Shown in pieces: positions 34,022-45,100 of a stretch of DNA of 64,000 bases (position 1 is the stretch's first letter; each line of letters opens with the position of its first letter). The notes below the pieces were generated by a model. The model did not search any database, had not been told where the DNA came from, and saw only the letters and a list, made by a program, of their open reading frames with translations. The position numbers were made by a program, and so were the translations under genes. Source of the DNA: Negativicoccus succinicivorans (GTDB taxonomy: Bacteria > Bacillota > Negativicutes > Veillonellales > Negativicoccaceae); contig NZ_JACHHI010000006.1 in NCBI RefSeq assembly GCF_014207605.1, forward strand, positions 28,270 to 92,269, written 5' to 3'.

Positions 34022-34450
34022 TTATTTAACCGCCGCCGCAATTACCGCGGCTACGGCAATAATCTGCCACGCCCGCTTTTTATACTCAAGGCTCGTTCGC
34101 TTTTTCAGCTCTTCTTTTTTCCACTGAATTAACGACTGCTCTGATTCTTTCAATGCTGTTTCTGTCTGCATCAAGGACCGCCGCTGCTCGATCTGCAACA
34201 TCTTCAACCGTTCCAACTCCGCTTTCAAGTTGTTGTTGCTCTTGTTCAAGCCGCCCGACGCTGCTTTCAATTCGTTTATTAATTGTTGCCGCTCGTTCGT
34301 TCTCATCTCGAGCGCGCTCAATTCTGATGTTAGTGTCTGCCATTCCTCCGCCGTCAATGTCACCGGCGCCGCTTTCACCGAAAATCCACCAAATAAAAAA
34401 GCCGCCAACAAAAGCGGCAAGTAAATATATAACAATCTTTTTCTTTGCAA
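34022..34450 (-). CDS. Lysis-region membrane protein with coiled coil (spanin-like), inner frame
   Basis: A 142-residue protein with an N-terminal signal-type helix (LYIYLPLLLAAFLFGGFSV, possible cut after VKAA), a coiled coil of about 80 residues and a C-terminal hydrophobic segment (AWQIIAVAAVIAAAV). It begins at a TTG 5 nt behind AAGGGGTGAG and overlaps the gene at 34086-34490 for 365 nt in another frame. Position after holin and amidase and the overlap recall the Rz/Rz1 spanins, which fuse inner and outer membranes at lysis. There is no lipobox cysteine, so the resemblance is structural only. Confidence 0.6.
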   Translation of the reverse strand: MQRKRLLYIYLPLLLAAFLFGGFSVKAAPVTLTAEEWQTLTSELSALEMRTNERQQLINELKAASGGLNKSNNNLKAELERLKMLQIEQRRSLMQTETALKESEQSLIQWKKEELKKRTSLEYKKRAWQIIAVAAVIAAAVK

Positions 34451-34490
34451 TCGTTCTCACCCCTTCATGTAGTACGTGAATAAATTTCAC
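34086..34490 (-). CDS. Lysis-region protein with N-terminal anchor and coiled coil (i-spanin-like), outer frame
   Basis: A 134-residue frame with one membrane helix near residues 19-38 (KKKIVIYLLAAFVGGFFIWW) preceded by lysines, and a hydrophilic helical domain of about 90 residues: the N-in/C-out layout of Rz-type i-spanins. The GTG at 34490 has no clear ribosome binding site; a later in-frame start is possible. It overlaps the gene at 34022-34450 in a different frame, and both read as plausible proteins. In a host with an outer membrane a phage needs such a function. Confidence 0.5.
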   Translation of the reverse strand: MKFIHVLHEGVRTIAKKKIVIYLLAAFVGGFFIWWIFGESGAGDIDGGGMADTNIRIERARDENERAATINKRIESSVGRLEQEQQQLESGVGTVEDVADRAAAVLDADRNSIERIRAVVNSVEKRRAEKANEP

Positions 34491-34615
34491 ATACTATATA
34501 TAGATCAGGATATAAACAAGCCACCACAACCGCCACAACCGTCGTATTTATATCCAAATCAACGAAAAACCGCCCAAATCGGCGCTGTTTTTGTTTTTAG
34601 GTATAAATACATGCG

Positions 34616-35149
34616 TTACTTTAACAATACGCCCCATTGTTGCGCGTACCATACCGCTTTTCCGACGATTATGTCCCTGCCGCTTTTTCCCGCCTCTTGT
34701 GGTAGTGACATCATGTCAACGCGTTCGCTTCCGTACCCGTCAACCTCCGCCCAATAATGGTGGTCGTGTATGTCCGCCGTTTGCACGCCTAAGCCAACGG
34801 CTAAATACGCAACTACACGCGCCATTGCCTCCACTTGTTTGTCCGTCGGTGGATAGTCGCCCCAATTCGTTACAGTCCCGTCTGCCCATACGTCGCCCAA
34901 ACCGTAACAACAAGCTATTGCAATACCTAAATTGCCGGTATTGCGCCGCCAAGTATGCGCGCCGCGTTCGTCAAAATTACAAGTAATGTAAATCTGCCCC
35001 GACCCGTCAATCACAACATGATAGGCGGAGTGGTCCACATCGTAATACGTTCCGGCCGTCCAATGTAGAGTAATTTTATCCACGTAACCGCGCCCGCGCA
35101 TGATATGCGGATCAAAGGCGGACAAGTCGAGAATTTTTTCAATAATCAT
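34616..35149 (-). CDS. Phage endolysin: N-acetylmuramoyl-L-alanine amidase
   Basis: A 177-residue amidase-2 (T7 lysozyme-like) enzyme that cuts the bond between muramic acid and L-alanine at lysis. Zinc-binding His29 lies in ITLHWTAG, followed by AYHVVIDGSGQIY and, near residue 132, HDHHYWAEVDGYGSERVDM with the further His/Asp ligands and the catalytic Lys/Tyr region. No signal peptide, so it depends on the holin encoded just upstream, whose stop it overlaps by four bases. Confidence 0.92.
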   Translation of the reverse strand: MIIEKILDLSAFDPHIMRGRGYVDKITLHWTAGTYYDVDHSAYHVVIDGSGQIYITCNFDERGAHTWRRNTGNLGIAIACCYGLGDVWADGTVTNWGDYPPTDKQVEAMARVVAYLAVGLGVQTADIHDHHYWAEVDGYGSERVDMMSLPQEAGKSGRDIIVGKAVWYAQQWGVLLK

Positions 35150-35685
35150 AATTTTACTCTTTTCTCGATTTTATCCTTGACCAAGTCAAGAAAATGACCC
35201 ATTGCCACATTGCCGCCGTCGCGCATGTTTTCCAAAATGGATAAAAATTCAGATGCGCCGAGATACAACCACACGAGATTAACGGCGAACCCTGCTCCGG
35301 TCATAAAGTCCCAACAGAAGCCCGCCGCCGTTGCTATTGTGTAGGTTATGACTTTGTAAATAAAGCCCTTTCGACAAAAACGCGACGTGATTCGCTTTTC
35401 AGCAAACGCAACAGGGATTGCCAGCCACTTGTCCGCTCCGGATATGTTTTCCGGCTTTGCGCCTTTCTCGATGAGCATCTGATACGTAATAGCGCTCCAC
35501 TTGGTAGTAAGGTCAATCAGTACCAACAAAATAAACACGCCCAAGACTTGAATGTGTTTAATCTGTATTAAGCAGACGGCCGCGCCACCAATAGCGGAAA
35601 AAGCCGACTTCACCCACCAAGCGTCGGCAAGCCGCGTCATTGCCTCCGCCACGCCATGAATAATTTCGTTTATTTCTTTCAACAT
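35146..35685 (-). CDS. Phage holin (holin 4/toxin-secretion family type)
   Basis: A 179-residue membrane protein with about three to four hydrophobic segments (VWKSAFSAIGGAAVCLIQI-type N-terminal region, VLGVFILLVLIDLTTKW, ITYTIATAAGFCWDFM, VNLVWLYLGASEFLSI) and the DLTTKW/SEFLSILEN pattern of the phage_holin_4 family. It makes the inner-membrane lesion that lets the amidase out. The start is taken at the ATG at 35685 (MLKEINEII) behind GGGG; the ATG at 35697 and a longer frame to 35817 would run through a terminator. Confidence 0.82.
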   Translation of the reverse strand: MLKEINEIIHGVAEAMTRLADAWWVKSAFSAIGGAAVCLIQIKHIQVLGVFILLVLIDLTTKWSAITYQMLIEKGAKPENISGADKWLAIPVAFAEKRITSRFCRKGFIYKVITYTIATAAGFCWDFMTGAGFAVNLVWLYLGASEFLSILENMRDGGNVAMGHFLDLVKDKIEKRVKL

Positions 35686-35697
35686 AATTCGCCCCAT

Positions 35698-35722
35698 TAA
35701 AAAAGCACCCTCAAAAGGTGCT
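35698..35722 (-). terminator. Terminator between the tail genes and the lysis cassette
   Basis: Stem AGCACC/GGTGCT with a 7-nt loop and a T-run on the minus strand, just before the holin start. Read-through or an antiterminated RNA polymerase must reach the lysis genes. Confidence 0.85.
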
Positions 35723-35728
35723 GATAAA

Positions 35729-36580
35729 TTACACATTGACCCACGACATGGTGTTCCAGTTGACTTTTTTCGTTTTATCTGGGTTGTAAACGGTTGCCCT
35801 TTTGGTAATAACCGCATTATCAGTCGGTTTCCATTTCTCCGACAGAATAATCGTTTCTAAGCTGCCGCACCCGGAAAAAGAACCAGTGCCAATACTTGTA
35901 CATTGCGGCATAGATATGCTCGTAAGTGATGAACAATGATAAAACGCTGCCTCTTCGACAGTAGTGCACGCTGGAAAGGAAACCTCACTTAACCTAGAAC
36001 ACTGACTAAATGCCGAATCTTTTATTATTTTTACGCTCTTAGGAAACTTAAGCAATCCGGATCGGTTAAGATTGTATTGCGCCACAACTTCTTTGGTAAT
36101 GGCCTCTGTTCCTTTGGGAACACAGCATACTGTAAGTTCAACCTTAGCGCTATTTGTTCTCCCAGCGTAATCAATCCATTGAATGGTAATTTCGCCTTGT
36201 TTTAAGCTGGCAAGTCCGGTTAGAATCCAATTGCCGTCGTTATCCGACACAGTCGTTTTTCCTCCGTACATAATTTTTACGTTAGGAGGCGCCGTCCCTA
36301 CTAGCTCGGTGTCACCTTCTTCTATTGTTTCAACGTCAACCGCCTGTAACGTAATAACCGGAAAAATCGTTTCCAAGCCTCGGAAGTTATCCATGTCATA
36401 ATTGCGCTCTTTTAACCACTGATAAAATGCATCAACGCTTTCCCCTTGTTTGTCCGGCTCTACAATATACACTTCATTGTCTTTCAGTCGCCCCGCGTCT
36501 TTCTCCTCAAAATAGGCGGCTGTATTCATCTTGTTAATAATAAGATTAGTAACCGCTTGCGTACTGATTTTTTCTGCCAT
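35729..36580 (-). CDS. Tail-tip protein with Ig-like and BspA-type leucine-rich repeats
   Basis: A 283-residue protein, probably the receptor-binding tip of the tail fibre. Residues 1-70 are unique; about 75-150 form a strand-rich Ig-like domain (VGTAPPNVKIMYGGKTTVSD). Residues about 180-255 hold three LRR_5/BspA-type repeats of the form IxxxAFxxCxxLxxVxFP (KIIKDSAFSQCSRLSEVSFP). BspA-type repeats are known from surface adhesins of oral and gut bacteria. It lies directly after the fibre gene and before a terminator, the usual place for a fibre adaptor or tip. Confidence 0.7.
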   Translation of the reverse strand: MAEKISTQAVTNLIINKMNTAAYFEEKDAGRLKDNEVYIVEPDKQGESVDAFYQWLKERNYDMDNFRGLETIFPVITLQAVDVETIEEGDTELVGTAPPNVKIMYGGKTTVSDNDGNWILTGLASLKQGEITIQWIDYAGRTNSAKVELTVCCVPKGTEAITKEVVAQYNLNRSGLLKFPKSVKIIKDSAFSQCSRLSEVSFPACTTVEEAAFYHCSSLTSISMPQCTSIGTGSFSGCGSLETIILSEKWKPTDNAVITKRATVYNPDKTKKVNWNTMSWVNV

Positions 36581-36587
36581 TGACTAT

Positions 36588-39125
36588 TCACCCCCACACA
36601 ACTAACGTGATCGCCGTTTTGCTTGCCACGTCTTGTTTGCTTGCCTTTTCGTTTAGCTTGTTTGTTATTTCCGTTTTAGTGTAAACGTCCGCCGCGCTTG
36701 CTTTTCCCTTTAGCGCGTTTTCTGTTGTCGCCCTGTCGGCTTTTGTTCCGATTTCATTTGCGACGGTAGTGGCAAAGTTCGGATCATTTCCCAACGCTTG
36801 CGCCAACTCTTGCAAAGTGTCAAGCGTTTCCGGCGCGCTATTGACGATATTAGCCACACGACCGTCTACGTATTCAACGCTCGCATACGTGCCTTTTAAT
36901 TGGTATTTCGCATCTGCTTGCGTCTTTGTGTAAACGTCGGCCGCGTTCGCTTTTGCATTGACCTGCGCTTTTGTGGCGAATGTTGTATTCGCGTATGTTG
37001 ATTGCGTGTAACGACCGTCCGACTGTTTGCGCGTATAGACGTCTGTTGTGTTTGCCTTTGTCCCCACCTCCGTTTTTGTCGCAAACGTCGCGTCTGTTTC
37101 CGCTTTCGTGTAAGCGTCGATTTTGTCCGTTTTTTGTAAGTATCTTTTGTCTGCTTGTGTCTTTGTGTAAACATCTGCCGCATTCGCTTTTGTGTTTGTT
37201 TCTTCTTTTGTGGCAAATGTTTCGGCGGCTTCCGTTTTTGTTGCGAATGTCGCATCTGTTTCCGCTTTCGTATAGGCGTCAATCTTATCTGTTTTTTGTA
37301 AGTATTTCCCGTCGGATTCTTTTTTGGTGTAAACGTCTGTCGCGTTTGCCTTGCCTTTTAACGCCGTCGCCGTGTCGTCTTTATCGGCAAACATTGTTTC
37401 CGCTTTTGCCGTCGTTAGAAAGTCACCGCCGGCAATTTGTTCCGCCTGTTTTGCCGCGTTCTTTGCTTCCGCCGCGCTTGTGGCGGCTGCGCTTTCTGAT
37501 TGTTTCGCCTGTGTTGCCGATGCACTTGCCGCGCCTTCCGATTTTTGCGCTTTTTCTGCTAGTGCGTTCAATTCTGTCTTAGTGCTTGCCGCAAGTGCGC
37601 TCGCACTCTGCGCTTCTCTGTTGGCGGCTTGCGCTTGTGCGGCCGCGTCCTGTGCCGCCGTGCTTGCTGTCTGCGTGTCTCTGTTCGCCGCCTCTGCGCT
37701 CACGCTTGCTTTTTCGGCCACCGTTTTCGCCTTTTGCGCTTCCGTGTTAGCCGTTTCTGCTTTCGTGCTTGCCGTCTGTGCTTTCGCGCTTGCGGCTTGC
37801 GCGTTATCTTGTGCGCTTTTTGCCGCCCCTGCCGACTGTGTCGCACTTGTGGCGGCGCCGCTTGCCGTTTGTGCGGCCGTTTCCGCGTTCTTGCGCGCTT
37901 CTTGTGCGGCCGTCTGCGCTGTCTGCGCTTCCGTGCGCGCGCTTTCTGCGGCCGTCTGTGCGTTTTTGGCGGCCGTTTCCGATTGTCCGGACTTTGTCGC
38001 CGCATTGTTTGCAGTATCGGCGGCCGCTTGCGCTTCTGTGCGTGCTTTCTCTGCGGCTTGCGCGTCGGCTTTTGTCGCCGTTTCTATTTGCGTAAGTTCT
38101 TCGGTCCGGCTAACAACGTCGGACATGGAGCGTTCAAGCCTAGAAACAGACTGATCATAGGCCGCTTTCGCCTGTCTTACCGCCGCCTCCAGTCCGTCAT
38201 ATTTCTGTAATGACGCAACCGCATCTTCGCCGCGTTGCACGACGCCTTCGATTTCTCCGACCTTGTCCAAAATTTCATTTGCCCGCGCGTTAAATTCGTT
38301 TTGTTTTTGCGCCAAATTGTTTTGAACGTCTGTTTGTATATCGGTAATTTCTTTTTTCGCGTTTTCGGCGGCCGTCTGTGCGGCTGCAATTTCTTTTTGC
38401 GCTTGTGCGGCCGCGTCTTGTGTTGCCTGTACTGCGTTTTTTGTTTTATCTTCCGCCGTTTGCGCCGCCGTGTTTACGTCATTCAATGCTTGCCGCGTCT
38501 GCGTTTCAATGTGTGCGACGCCGCCCGATACCGCGCCGGCAATTGTGGCAAGTGAATTATTTAGCGTTTCCGCCCCCGCCGCTACTTGTTCGCCCGCTCG
38601 TTTGGCGGCCGCCTCCGCTCTATCCGCCGCTGATTCTGCACCGGCACGAATAGCCAATAACGTTTTTTTCTCGCCGGCAAAGTCGGGCAAGTCTACAACG
38701 TCAAAGCCGCTTGCATCTGCGTTATATTGCAGGAACGCGAACGGCCGCCCCGCCGGTATAACGCCGTCAAAGTCACCGACGCCGGCTTGTACAAGGCCGT
38801 CACGGTTTATTTCTTGCAATATCATCGTAATTTTATCCAGCGCCTTTTCCACGGTTTCTTCGGCGAAGTCGTATTCTTGCGATTGTTTCGTTTCCCGCGC
38901 AAGTTTTAACTTTACGCCCTTAGCTAACGGCGCGCCCGTCGTCGGATATTCATACGATTTTTCGCCGTCGTGATATTCATAATTTCCCGTAATTCGTTTC
39001 CATTTGCCCTCGTGTTCCACATAGCCGACTACGTCTTTTGCGTCATAGTACCGATACGGAAAAGGGAACGACCTTTGTCGGCCGTCCCCCACGTATACCA
39101 CGCTTGTTTTTGTTTCTTGGATCAT
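36588..39125 (-). CDS. Tail fibre protein (T7 gp17-like N terminus, long coiled coil)
   Basis: An 845-residue trimeric fibre. Residues 1-110 match the T7 tail-fibre attachment domain (VVYVGDGRQRSFPFPYRYYD, then TMILQEI). Residues about 130-560 are an Ala/Gln/Glu/Lys-rich coiled coil without breaks. Residues about 565-820 consist of repeats of the type DxYTKxExDxKY and ATFATKxE; the block YLQKTDKIDAYTKAETDATF is present twice almost unchanged. The start is the ATG at 39125, which overlaps the previous stop (ATGA) and has GAGGAAAGCGAA. The repeat DNA can recombine and change fibre length. Confidence 0.88.
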   Translation of the reverse strand: MIQETKTSVVYVGDGRQRSFPFPYRYYDAKDVVGYVEHEGKWKRITGNYEYHDGEKSYEYPTTGAPLAKGVKLKLARETKQSQEYDFAEETVEKALDKITMILQEINRDGLVQAGVGDFDGVIPAGRPFAFLQYNADASGFDVVDLPDFAGEKKTLLAIRAGAESAADRAEAAAKRAGEQVAAGAETLNNSLATIAGAVSGGVAHIETQTRQALNDVNTAAQTAEDKTKNAVQATQDAAAQAQKEIAAAQTAAENAKKEITDIQTDVQNNLAQKQNEFNARANEILDKVGEIEGVVQRGEDAVASLQKYDGLEAAVRQAKAAYDQSVSRLERSMSDVVSRTEELTQIETATKADAQAAEKARTEAQAAADTANNAATKSGQSETAAKNAQTAAESARTEAQTAQTAAQEARKNAETAAQTASGAATSATQSAGAAKSAQDNAQAASAKAQTASTKAETANTEAQKAKTVAEKASVSAEAANRDTQTASTAAQDAAAQAQAANREAQSASALAASTKTELNALAEKAQKSEGAASASATQAKQSESAAATSAAEAKNAAKQAEQIAGGDFLTTAKAETMFADKDDTATALKGKANATDVYTKKESDGKYLQKTDKIDAYTKAETDATFATKTEAAETFATKEETNTKANAADVYTKTQADKRYLQKTDKIDAYTKAETDATFATKTEVGTKANTTDVYTRKQSDGRYTQSTYANTTFATKAQVNAKANAADVYTKTQADAKYQLKGTYASVEYVDGRVANIVNSAPETLDTLQELAQALGNDPNFATTVANEIGTKADRATTENALKGKASAADVYTKTEITNKLNEKASKQDVASKTAITLVVWG

Positions 39126-42100
39126 TTCGCTTTCCTCGCCTTTCTGTCGAAAATAATATCCGCCACCGCTTCGTCCCACGTCGCATCAGATTCCGTACAC
39201 GTCACGCGCAACAGCGTCCAGAAACCGTCCGTCAACGTATCGGAAAAGCCGACAAGCCTGTTTCCGACGCGCGACGTTGACCGCCCAATGTCAATCCAGT
39301 CCCGCTTGTCAGACCCCACGGCATACGCCAAATCTTGCAATTCGTCCATGACGCGCAACGCGACCACTTGACTGCCGCGCCCTTGGTAGTATTCACCGAG
39401 CATAGTATTCATGGTAAGCGTCGCCGCGATATTCACGCCCGGAATGCCGCCCGTTGCCGTGCCGACAAAGTTTTTCAAATACTCTTTGCCAAAATATTCT
39501 TTCCTGTCGTCATCGTCATCGGGGCCGCGACCCGTTAGCGCATCAACTACGCCGCGCAATAGCGTTTCCCGCAAGGTTTGCAAGAATAACCAATACAACA
39601 CGGTAGACATAAGCGGCACCGGATTGCCGGTGTCTTTGAACGCGTACCCCGCTTCAATCTGCGCATTTAAGACCACGGAGAAAAACGTATAAAACGGAGT
39701 AAAGAATTTCATGATGCGGCCTTTTTGCACTTTCGCTTGATCTTGAATTTCGCCACTGCCCCAAATGCGCCGCACCGCCTCATCTGCTTTTGCGATTGCC
39801 TCCGCGTCAATCTGTTCCGCCGTCAATTCGCCGCGCTCCATTTCCGCGCGCACCGTATCTTCATACACGGCTTGCCACGTCGGCAAAGATAACATTAAGT
39901 CCGTTTTTGTAATTAAGTAGTATCCAAAACGATCCACCGCCTCTTTTGCAGAATATACGCCCTCTGCCGCTTTTGCGACTACGCCTTTTGTTCCGACATA
40001 GGATAATTCTTTGCCGGATACTTTCATGTCCCGCGCCAAATCACGGTCAAGGTTTTCTTCACGTTCCGCGATAAAGCTCGATTTTTCTTTGACCTTTCGC
40101 GTAATTCGTTGCGGGTGACGTATAAATTTAAGCAACGCCAGCCACGTGCGCCGATGACCCAAAGCCTGATGCACCATGTCAATGTTACAAATGTTCAAAA
40201 GTGCCGTCGTCGTCCGATACGCCATGACGGAAAATGTCGCATTACGCCGCAACAAGTTGGCAAACTGTTCGGCGCTCGATTCGCGCACCAGTTCTTCCCG
40301 CCACGTGTCGCGCACCCACTCGCGCAACATTCGATACTGCGACTGCCCTATGACTTTCTGCAAGGGTTCAGCCAGCGCCGCATGGTCCAGCAGATGCGCC
40401 ACGTCAAGCACGGCTTCCCTCATGGAAATGTGCAATATTGCCTCATTGACCGCGCGCGGCAATACATCAAGCGACAACAACAATTCACGATTCACCACCG
40501 CTTGCCGCTTTTTCGTCGCCCCTAAACCGGCGCCAAATACCGCATTACTTGACATCTGTTTAGCTAATTCATTCGCCACGTCCATGTCCGACGCTTTTTG
40601 CGACAATTGCGGATCGTACACAATAGGATAGTAACCGCCCTCAAACTTGCGGCCGTTAATGGTAAACGGCACGGCCTCCACCTTGCCCAGCGGCACGCCC
40701 GTTTCCCGTTCCAAAACGCGGCTTCGCTCCTCATAATAGCCGTCAATAAATTCCCAAATCTTTTCAACGGTGTCCCAGTCTTTTGCCGTCAGAATTTCAC
40801 CAAAGGCGGCGCTCATTGTCGCCTCATCAACGCCAAACGTATGCAATACACGCTTTCTGTTTTCCGCCGCGCCCCAATTCAGCGCCGCCGTCAATATTTC
40901 TTCTTTCGTGTACGCCTTTCGGTTACCGACTTGATATTTTCGTTCTTGGCGCATCGTGCGCATCTCATTACGTGAATAGCGCCGCTCGAATATTCGGCTC
41001 AGATTTCGTTTCGCATCGGCCGTCATTTCGCGCTTACGTGTCGCCGCGCGCGCTATCGGATCATAGATAAAGCGATGGAATGAGTCATCATCAATCTTTA
41101 CCCCGACCGCCCGACCGTCTAACCGGTTCATGATGATTTCCGGCTTGATGAGTTGCGTTACCAATTCGCCCGCTAATTGACCCATACGGTCCGCGCGCGT
41201 CATGTCGTTACGGATCTGTCGTAAATCTCTGTTATCTTCCCCGTACCGCTTTTTAAGTTTAAGGGCCAATTCATTCGCCGCGTCGGCGATGCTCACATGT
41301 TCGCCGTTCTTGCGGACAATCGCCAAGCCGTCATGCATGCGCCGCCCCGCCGTGTAAACCGCTTGCAACACTTGAACAGTTTCTTCCCACGTTTCAAAGG
41401 GCATCTGCCGCCACGTCTTTTCGTTTCGTCCGTCGGCTGCAAACATTGCCCGCAAAGCCGGAGAAATAACCGGATCGCCACCCATACCAAACGCCATGTC
41501 CGGATTCAATAATTCTTCAATCGAGGACATCTCGAAGCCGTCAATCGGCGCTTGCGCGTCTGTTCCCGTCAGTCCTAACTGATACATTAAATGATGCACA
41601 AAATACCGCGCTTGCGTGTCAAGGCGGATCGGCTGCTGTGACCGCGTCATTCGTTTAAGATTTTCACGCAACCGGCGAATATCTTTGTCCACCTGTTGTT
41701 CCTGCATTACCGCGTGTTTGGCAAGATACGCATGATACAATTGCCGCTCTTTCATTTCCGCCGCTTGTGCATAATCACCGCGCACCAGCGCTTTCGATGA
41801 TAATGTGCCGTAATAGGCGATTTTCCGTTGATACGTTTTCCACGTCAACGATTCACCGATAGGCGCTTGTCGTAACGTTTGCGCCGCTTGTTCTTCAATC
41901 AGGCGTAAACGCCCCTGCGTACTGTCGCGAACGTCCCGCAAACCTTGCAGACGCGTGTTGATTTCTTCCCGCGCCGTTTTCTTAATTGCTTGCACCTTCG
42001 CCGCGTTTTCCTTGCGTATGTCGGTCAACTTCTGCCGCATTTCCACAAGTTTTTGCGCGTGTTCTTCCGCATCTTCCGCGTGACTTTCTTTTAACCGTGC

Positions 42101-45100
42101 GACCAGCGTCTGTTCGCGTTCCAGCTCCTGTTCCGCCGCGCGTTCCTGTTGGCGCATTTTGGACAGTTGTTTTTGCGCGTCTTTTACCGATTCCCGCGCG
42201 CCCTCATGTTCTTTTAATTCAGAACGCAAATAGGAAAGCACCTCGGCAAGTCGTTCCGCCTCCGTCTGTTCGTCTGTCTGTTGGCGGCTGTCCAGCTTGC
42301 GCAATTGTTTCATGTATTCGCCCGCAAGCTTATTACGTTCACGGGCAATATATCTTGTTTCCGCCTCCAGCAGGTCCGCTTGCCCCAATTCGCCCGTCAT
42401 GTATTCTTCCACTTGCGCGCGGATAGATTCCGGATTCATTAATTCATCGGTGAATGCTTTTCTTTGTTCCTGTTCTTCGCGTTTCAGTCGTTCTTCCATT
42501 GGTCCGCCGGCGTCTTCCAACGCCTTTTTGAACGCCGCCGCATCAGCATAGTATTTACTCAGGACATCTTCGCCGAATTGTTTTGCCAACGCCTCATGCT
42601 TGTATATTTCTTCTTTTTGTAATTCTTCTGTCCGCGCCGTGCGCCACGATTGAATTGCATCTTCCAGCATTTCCTCGACGCCCTTGCGGATCTTTTCTTC
42701 CACTTTCTTTTCGACGGTTTCCGCGGCTCTTGCTTTCAGTTTCACCAAACGCGCCGCCAGTTTCGTGTCCACGTCTTGCATCGTGTCCAGCGCTTTTTCC
42801 GCCGTGTAGGCGTCAATCTCTTCCTGTGTTGCGAGCATTCTATCCATAACATTGCGGATTGATTCCGGCGGGATTTCGCCCAAGTCCAGCAAGTTTTGAT
42901 ATATACCCACAAGCCATCGGCGAAAACGTCGAAAAACGGCCTTTAAGTCGCGCGACGGCGCATTGCCTTCACGTACATAGGCCTCAAAGCCGCGCGCCCA
43001 CTTTTCGTGTGCCGCCCGATTGTCCGCCCCGTCTTTCCAGCCTGTCCACTCTTTGACCGTTTGCCAGTCCTTTTTCAGCCACTCCGGCGCGTTTTCCTGT
43101 GCCGCCATTTGTTGCAGATCTTCCAAAAAGACGTGTCCCGATTCATGAACGAAAGTAGAAAAGTTAGCGTCCTTACGGAACAAGAACAACATTTGCCGGC
43201 CGTCACGCAAAGCCGTCATGCCGCGAACGTGTCGTTTTTGTTGGTAGTAAGCTTTTCCGTCTGCGTCCTTGACACCGCGCAGTAAATCTGATATTTTAAC
43301 TTTAGAAACGGTAGCAGATGCTGGGACTAAGGTGGGATAATGCTCACTGAGCCCAGACTGCTGCCGTTTTTCTCTTTCCGGAATAACATCATACAAAAGC
43401 AGTTCTGCGTCTTGTATAACAGCTTTTTCGTTACGCTCTTCTACCACCAAGCGAATGGGGTAAATATTTTCTCCCGCTTTTACTGCCCCATAAAATCGGT
43501 GGTATCTCTGCGCTTTCGGTTTTTTAGATTTCTTACGGTTTTCTGCGCTTTCGATTCGGCGAGAATGAACCATCACGTCCCAAATCCAGTGCGGCAAAGT
43601 GTGTTTTATTTGACGCCCCGTCTTATTCAAATGTGCCGGTGAAAAGGCAACATGCCTAGCACGCTTAGCATCTAACACAACCTTATTTTCGTCTGCAGTA
43701 ACAAAGATTAACCCCTTTAATCCGCGGAATGTCGAAAGCAACTCATCTTTTAATTGTTTCCGACTTAGTTTCTCGCCCCCTTGCACCGCTTTCGTAATAT
43801 CCACCACATGCAGGGTTTCATTCGGATCTACATCTTCATTAACTTGCCAATATTCCTGACCGCGTTGCGCATCTGCTTGAAAATATTCAATGCCTGATTC
43901 CGCTTTGCCGTCTTGATACATTTCGCCGACGGCTTGTCCGTTACGTTCCAGAACGCGCACGGCTTGATCGCTGAATATAACAAAACAACGCCCGTCTCTG
44001 TTGTCTTTATACGTAATACCTTCAATGCCAAATTTACGCAGTAGCAACGACGCCGCCTTTTTTGGTTCTTCTTCGCCTTCTCGTTGCATCTGCGCCACTA
44101 CATCATGTAAAAAATATTCGCCGATATTCGCGCCAAGATCGTCGGCCGTTGCCGCTATGTACGAATCGGGCCGCGATTGATAATATGCGGCGATTGCCTT
44201 GCGCACCGCTTCCGGTTGTTCATTAAGCGGCTTATCCTCGTCCAGCAGAACCTCATTCTCCGGTATATCCACTTTTAACAAACTACCAGATGAGGACGGC
44301 TTTTCTCCCGCTTTTTTTGCCACACGTCGCGCCGCTTTATCTTGATACTGTTTTGCCGCGCCTTGTTCTTGCGCAAAATACAAGCCCCAACCGTGTGCCT
44401 TTCTTCCCGTACCCGTACCGACCGCGTTTGTGTCAAACCGATCAAACGAACGCGGAGAACCGTGCCAAGCCGTTTGAAAATATTCAATGCGTGATTCCGC
44501 TTTCAGAAATTCCCGCGCAACAGCTTGATACCGTTCCATGTAACCTCTTGCGTCTTTTTTGTAGTGGTTAATATCGTCATTGGCAATAAGTTCCGCCGCT
44601 TTCGGTGAAGATCGGAAAATGCGTTCGACTTCTTCCGGAGAAAGCCCCTGTTCTTTCGACAAGAACGACGCCACCGCCGCCGGCGCGTCTTTTGCTACAT
44701 CGGTAATAAATTCAAGACGCCCTTTTTCGCTCAAAATGTTGTGCAGTTGTCCAGCCGCCCGCGGCGCCTCTACAACAACACGGCGCAAGAGGGAACAATT
44801 ATTTTTCAACAACGCCGGCGCAAATTGCGACAACACTCCAGCGTTTCGGCAAACCGCGCCAACAATAAAGTCCGGATCATTCTTTAACGCTTCGCCGACA
44901 TCAGAAAGTGCGCCAAGTCCGTAACGGCGAACGGCCAACAATGCTACGTCTTTATCATTGCGCGCTTGTTCGGGCAGCAAGTGGAACAAGGCCGGATCGT
45001 TCGCCACAACCTCCAGCCACTCTTTTTTGCCTTGCGCTTTTGCCAATTTACGCGCGGCAATTCGTTTCGGATCTTTTTCGTCCCGCAATGTTTCCAACTT

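Noticed and set aside
34491..34615. Short TTG-started frame of about 30 codons between the amidase and the spanin-like genes
   Set aside because: No ribosome binding site; its end simply runs into the start region of the lysis genes.
37700..38200. Cys/Arg-rich plus-strand frames opposite the fibre coiled coil
   Set aside because: They result from reading the complement of Ala/Gln/Lys codon repeats and carry no signals.
35729..39125. Diversity-generating retroelement, as in phage BPP-1
   Set aside because: No reverse transcriptase gene and no template/variable repeat pair found in the window; the tip protein is not of the lectin type.
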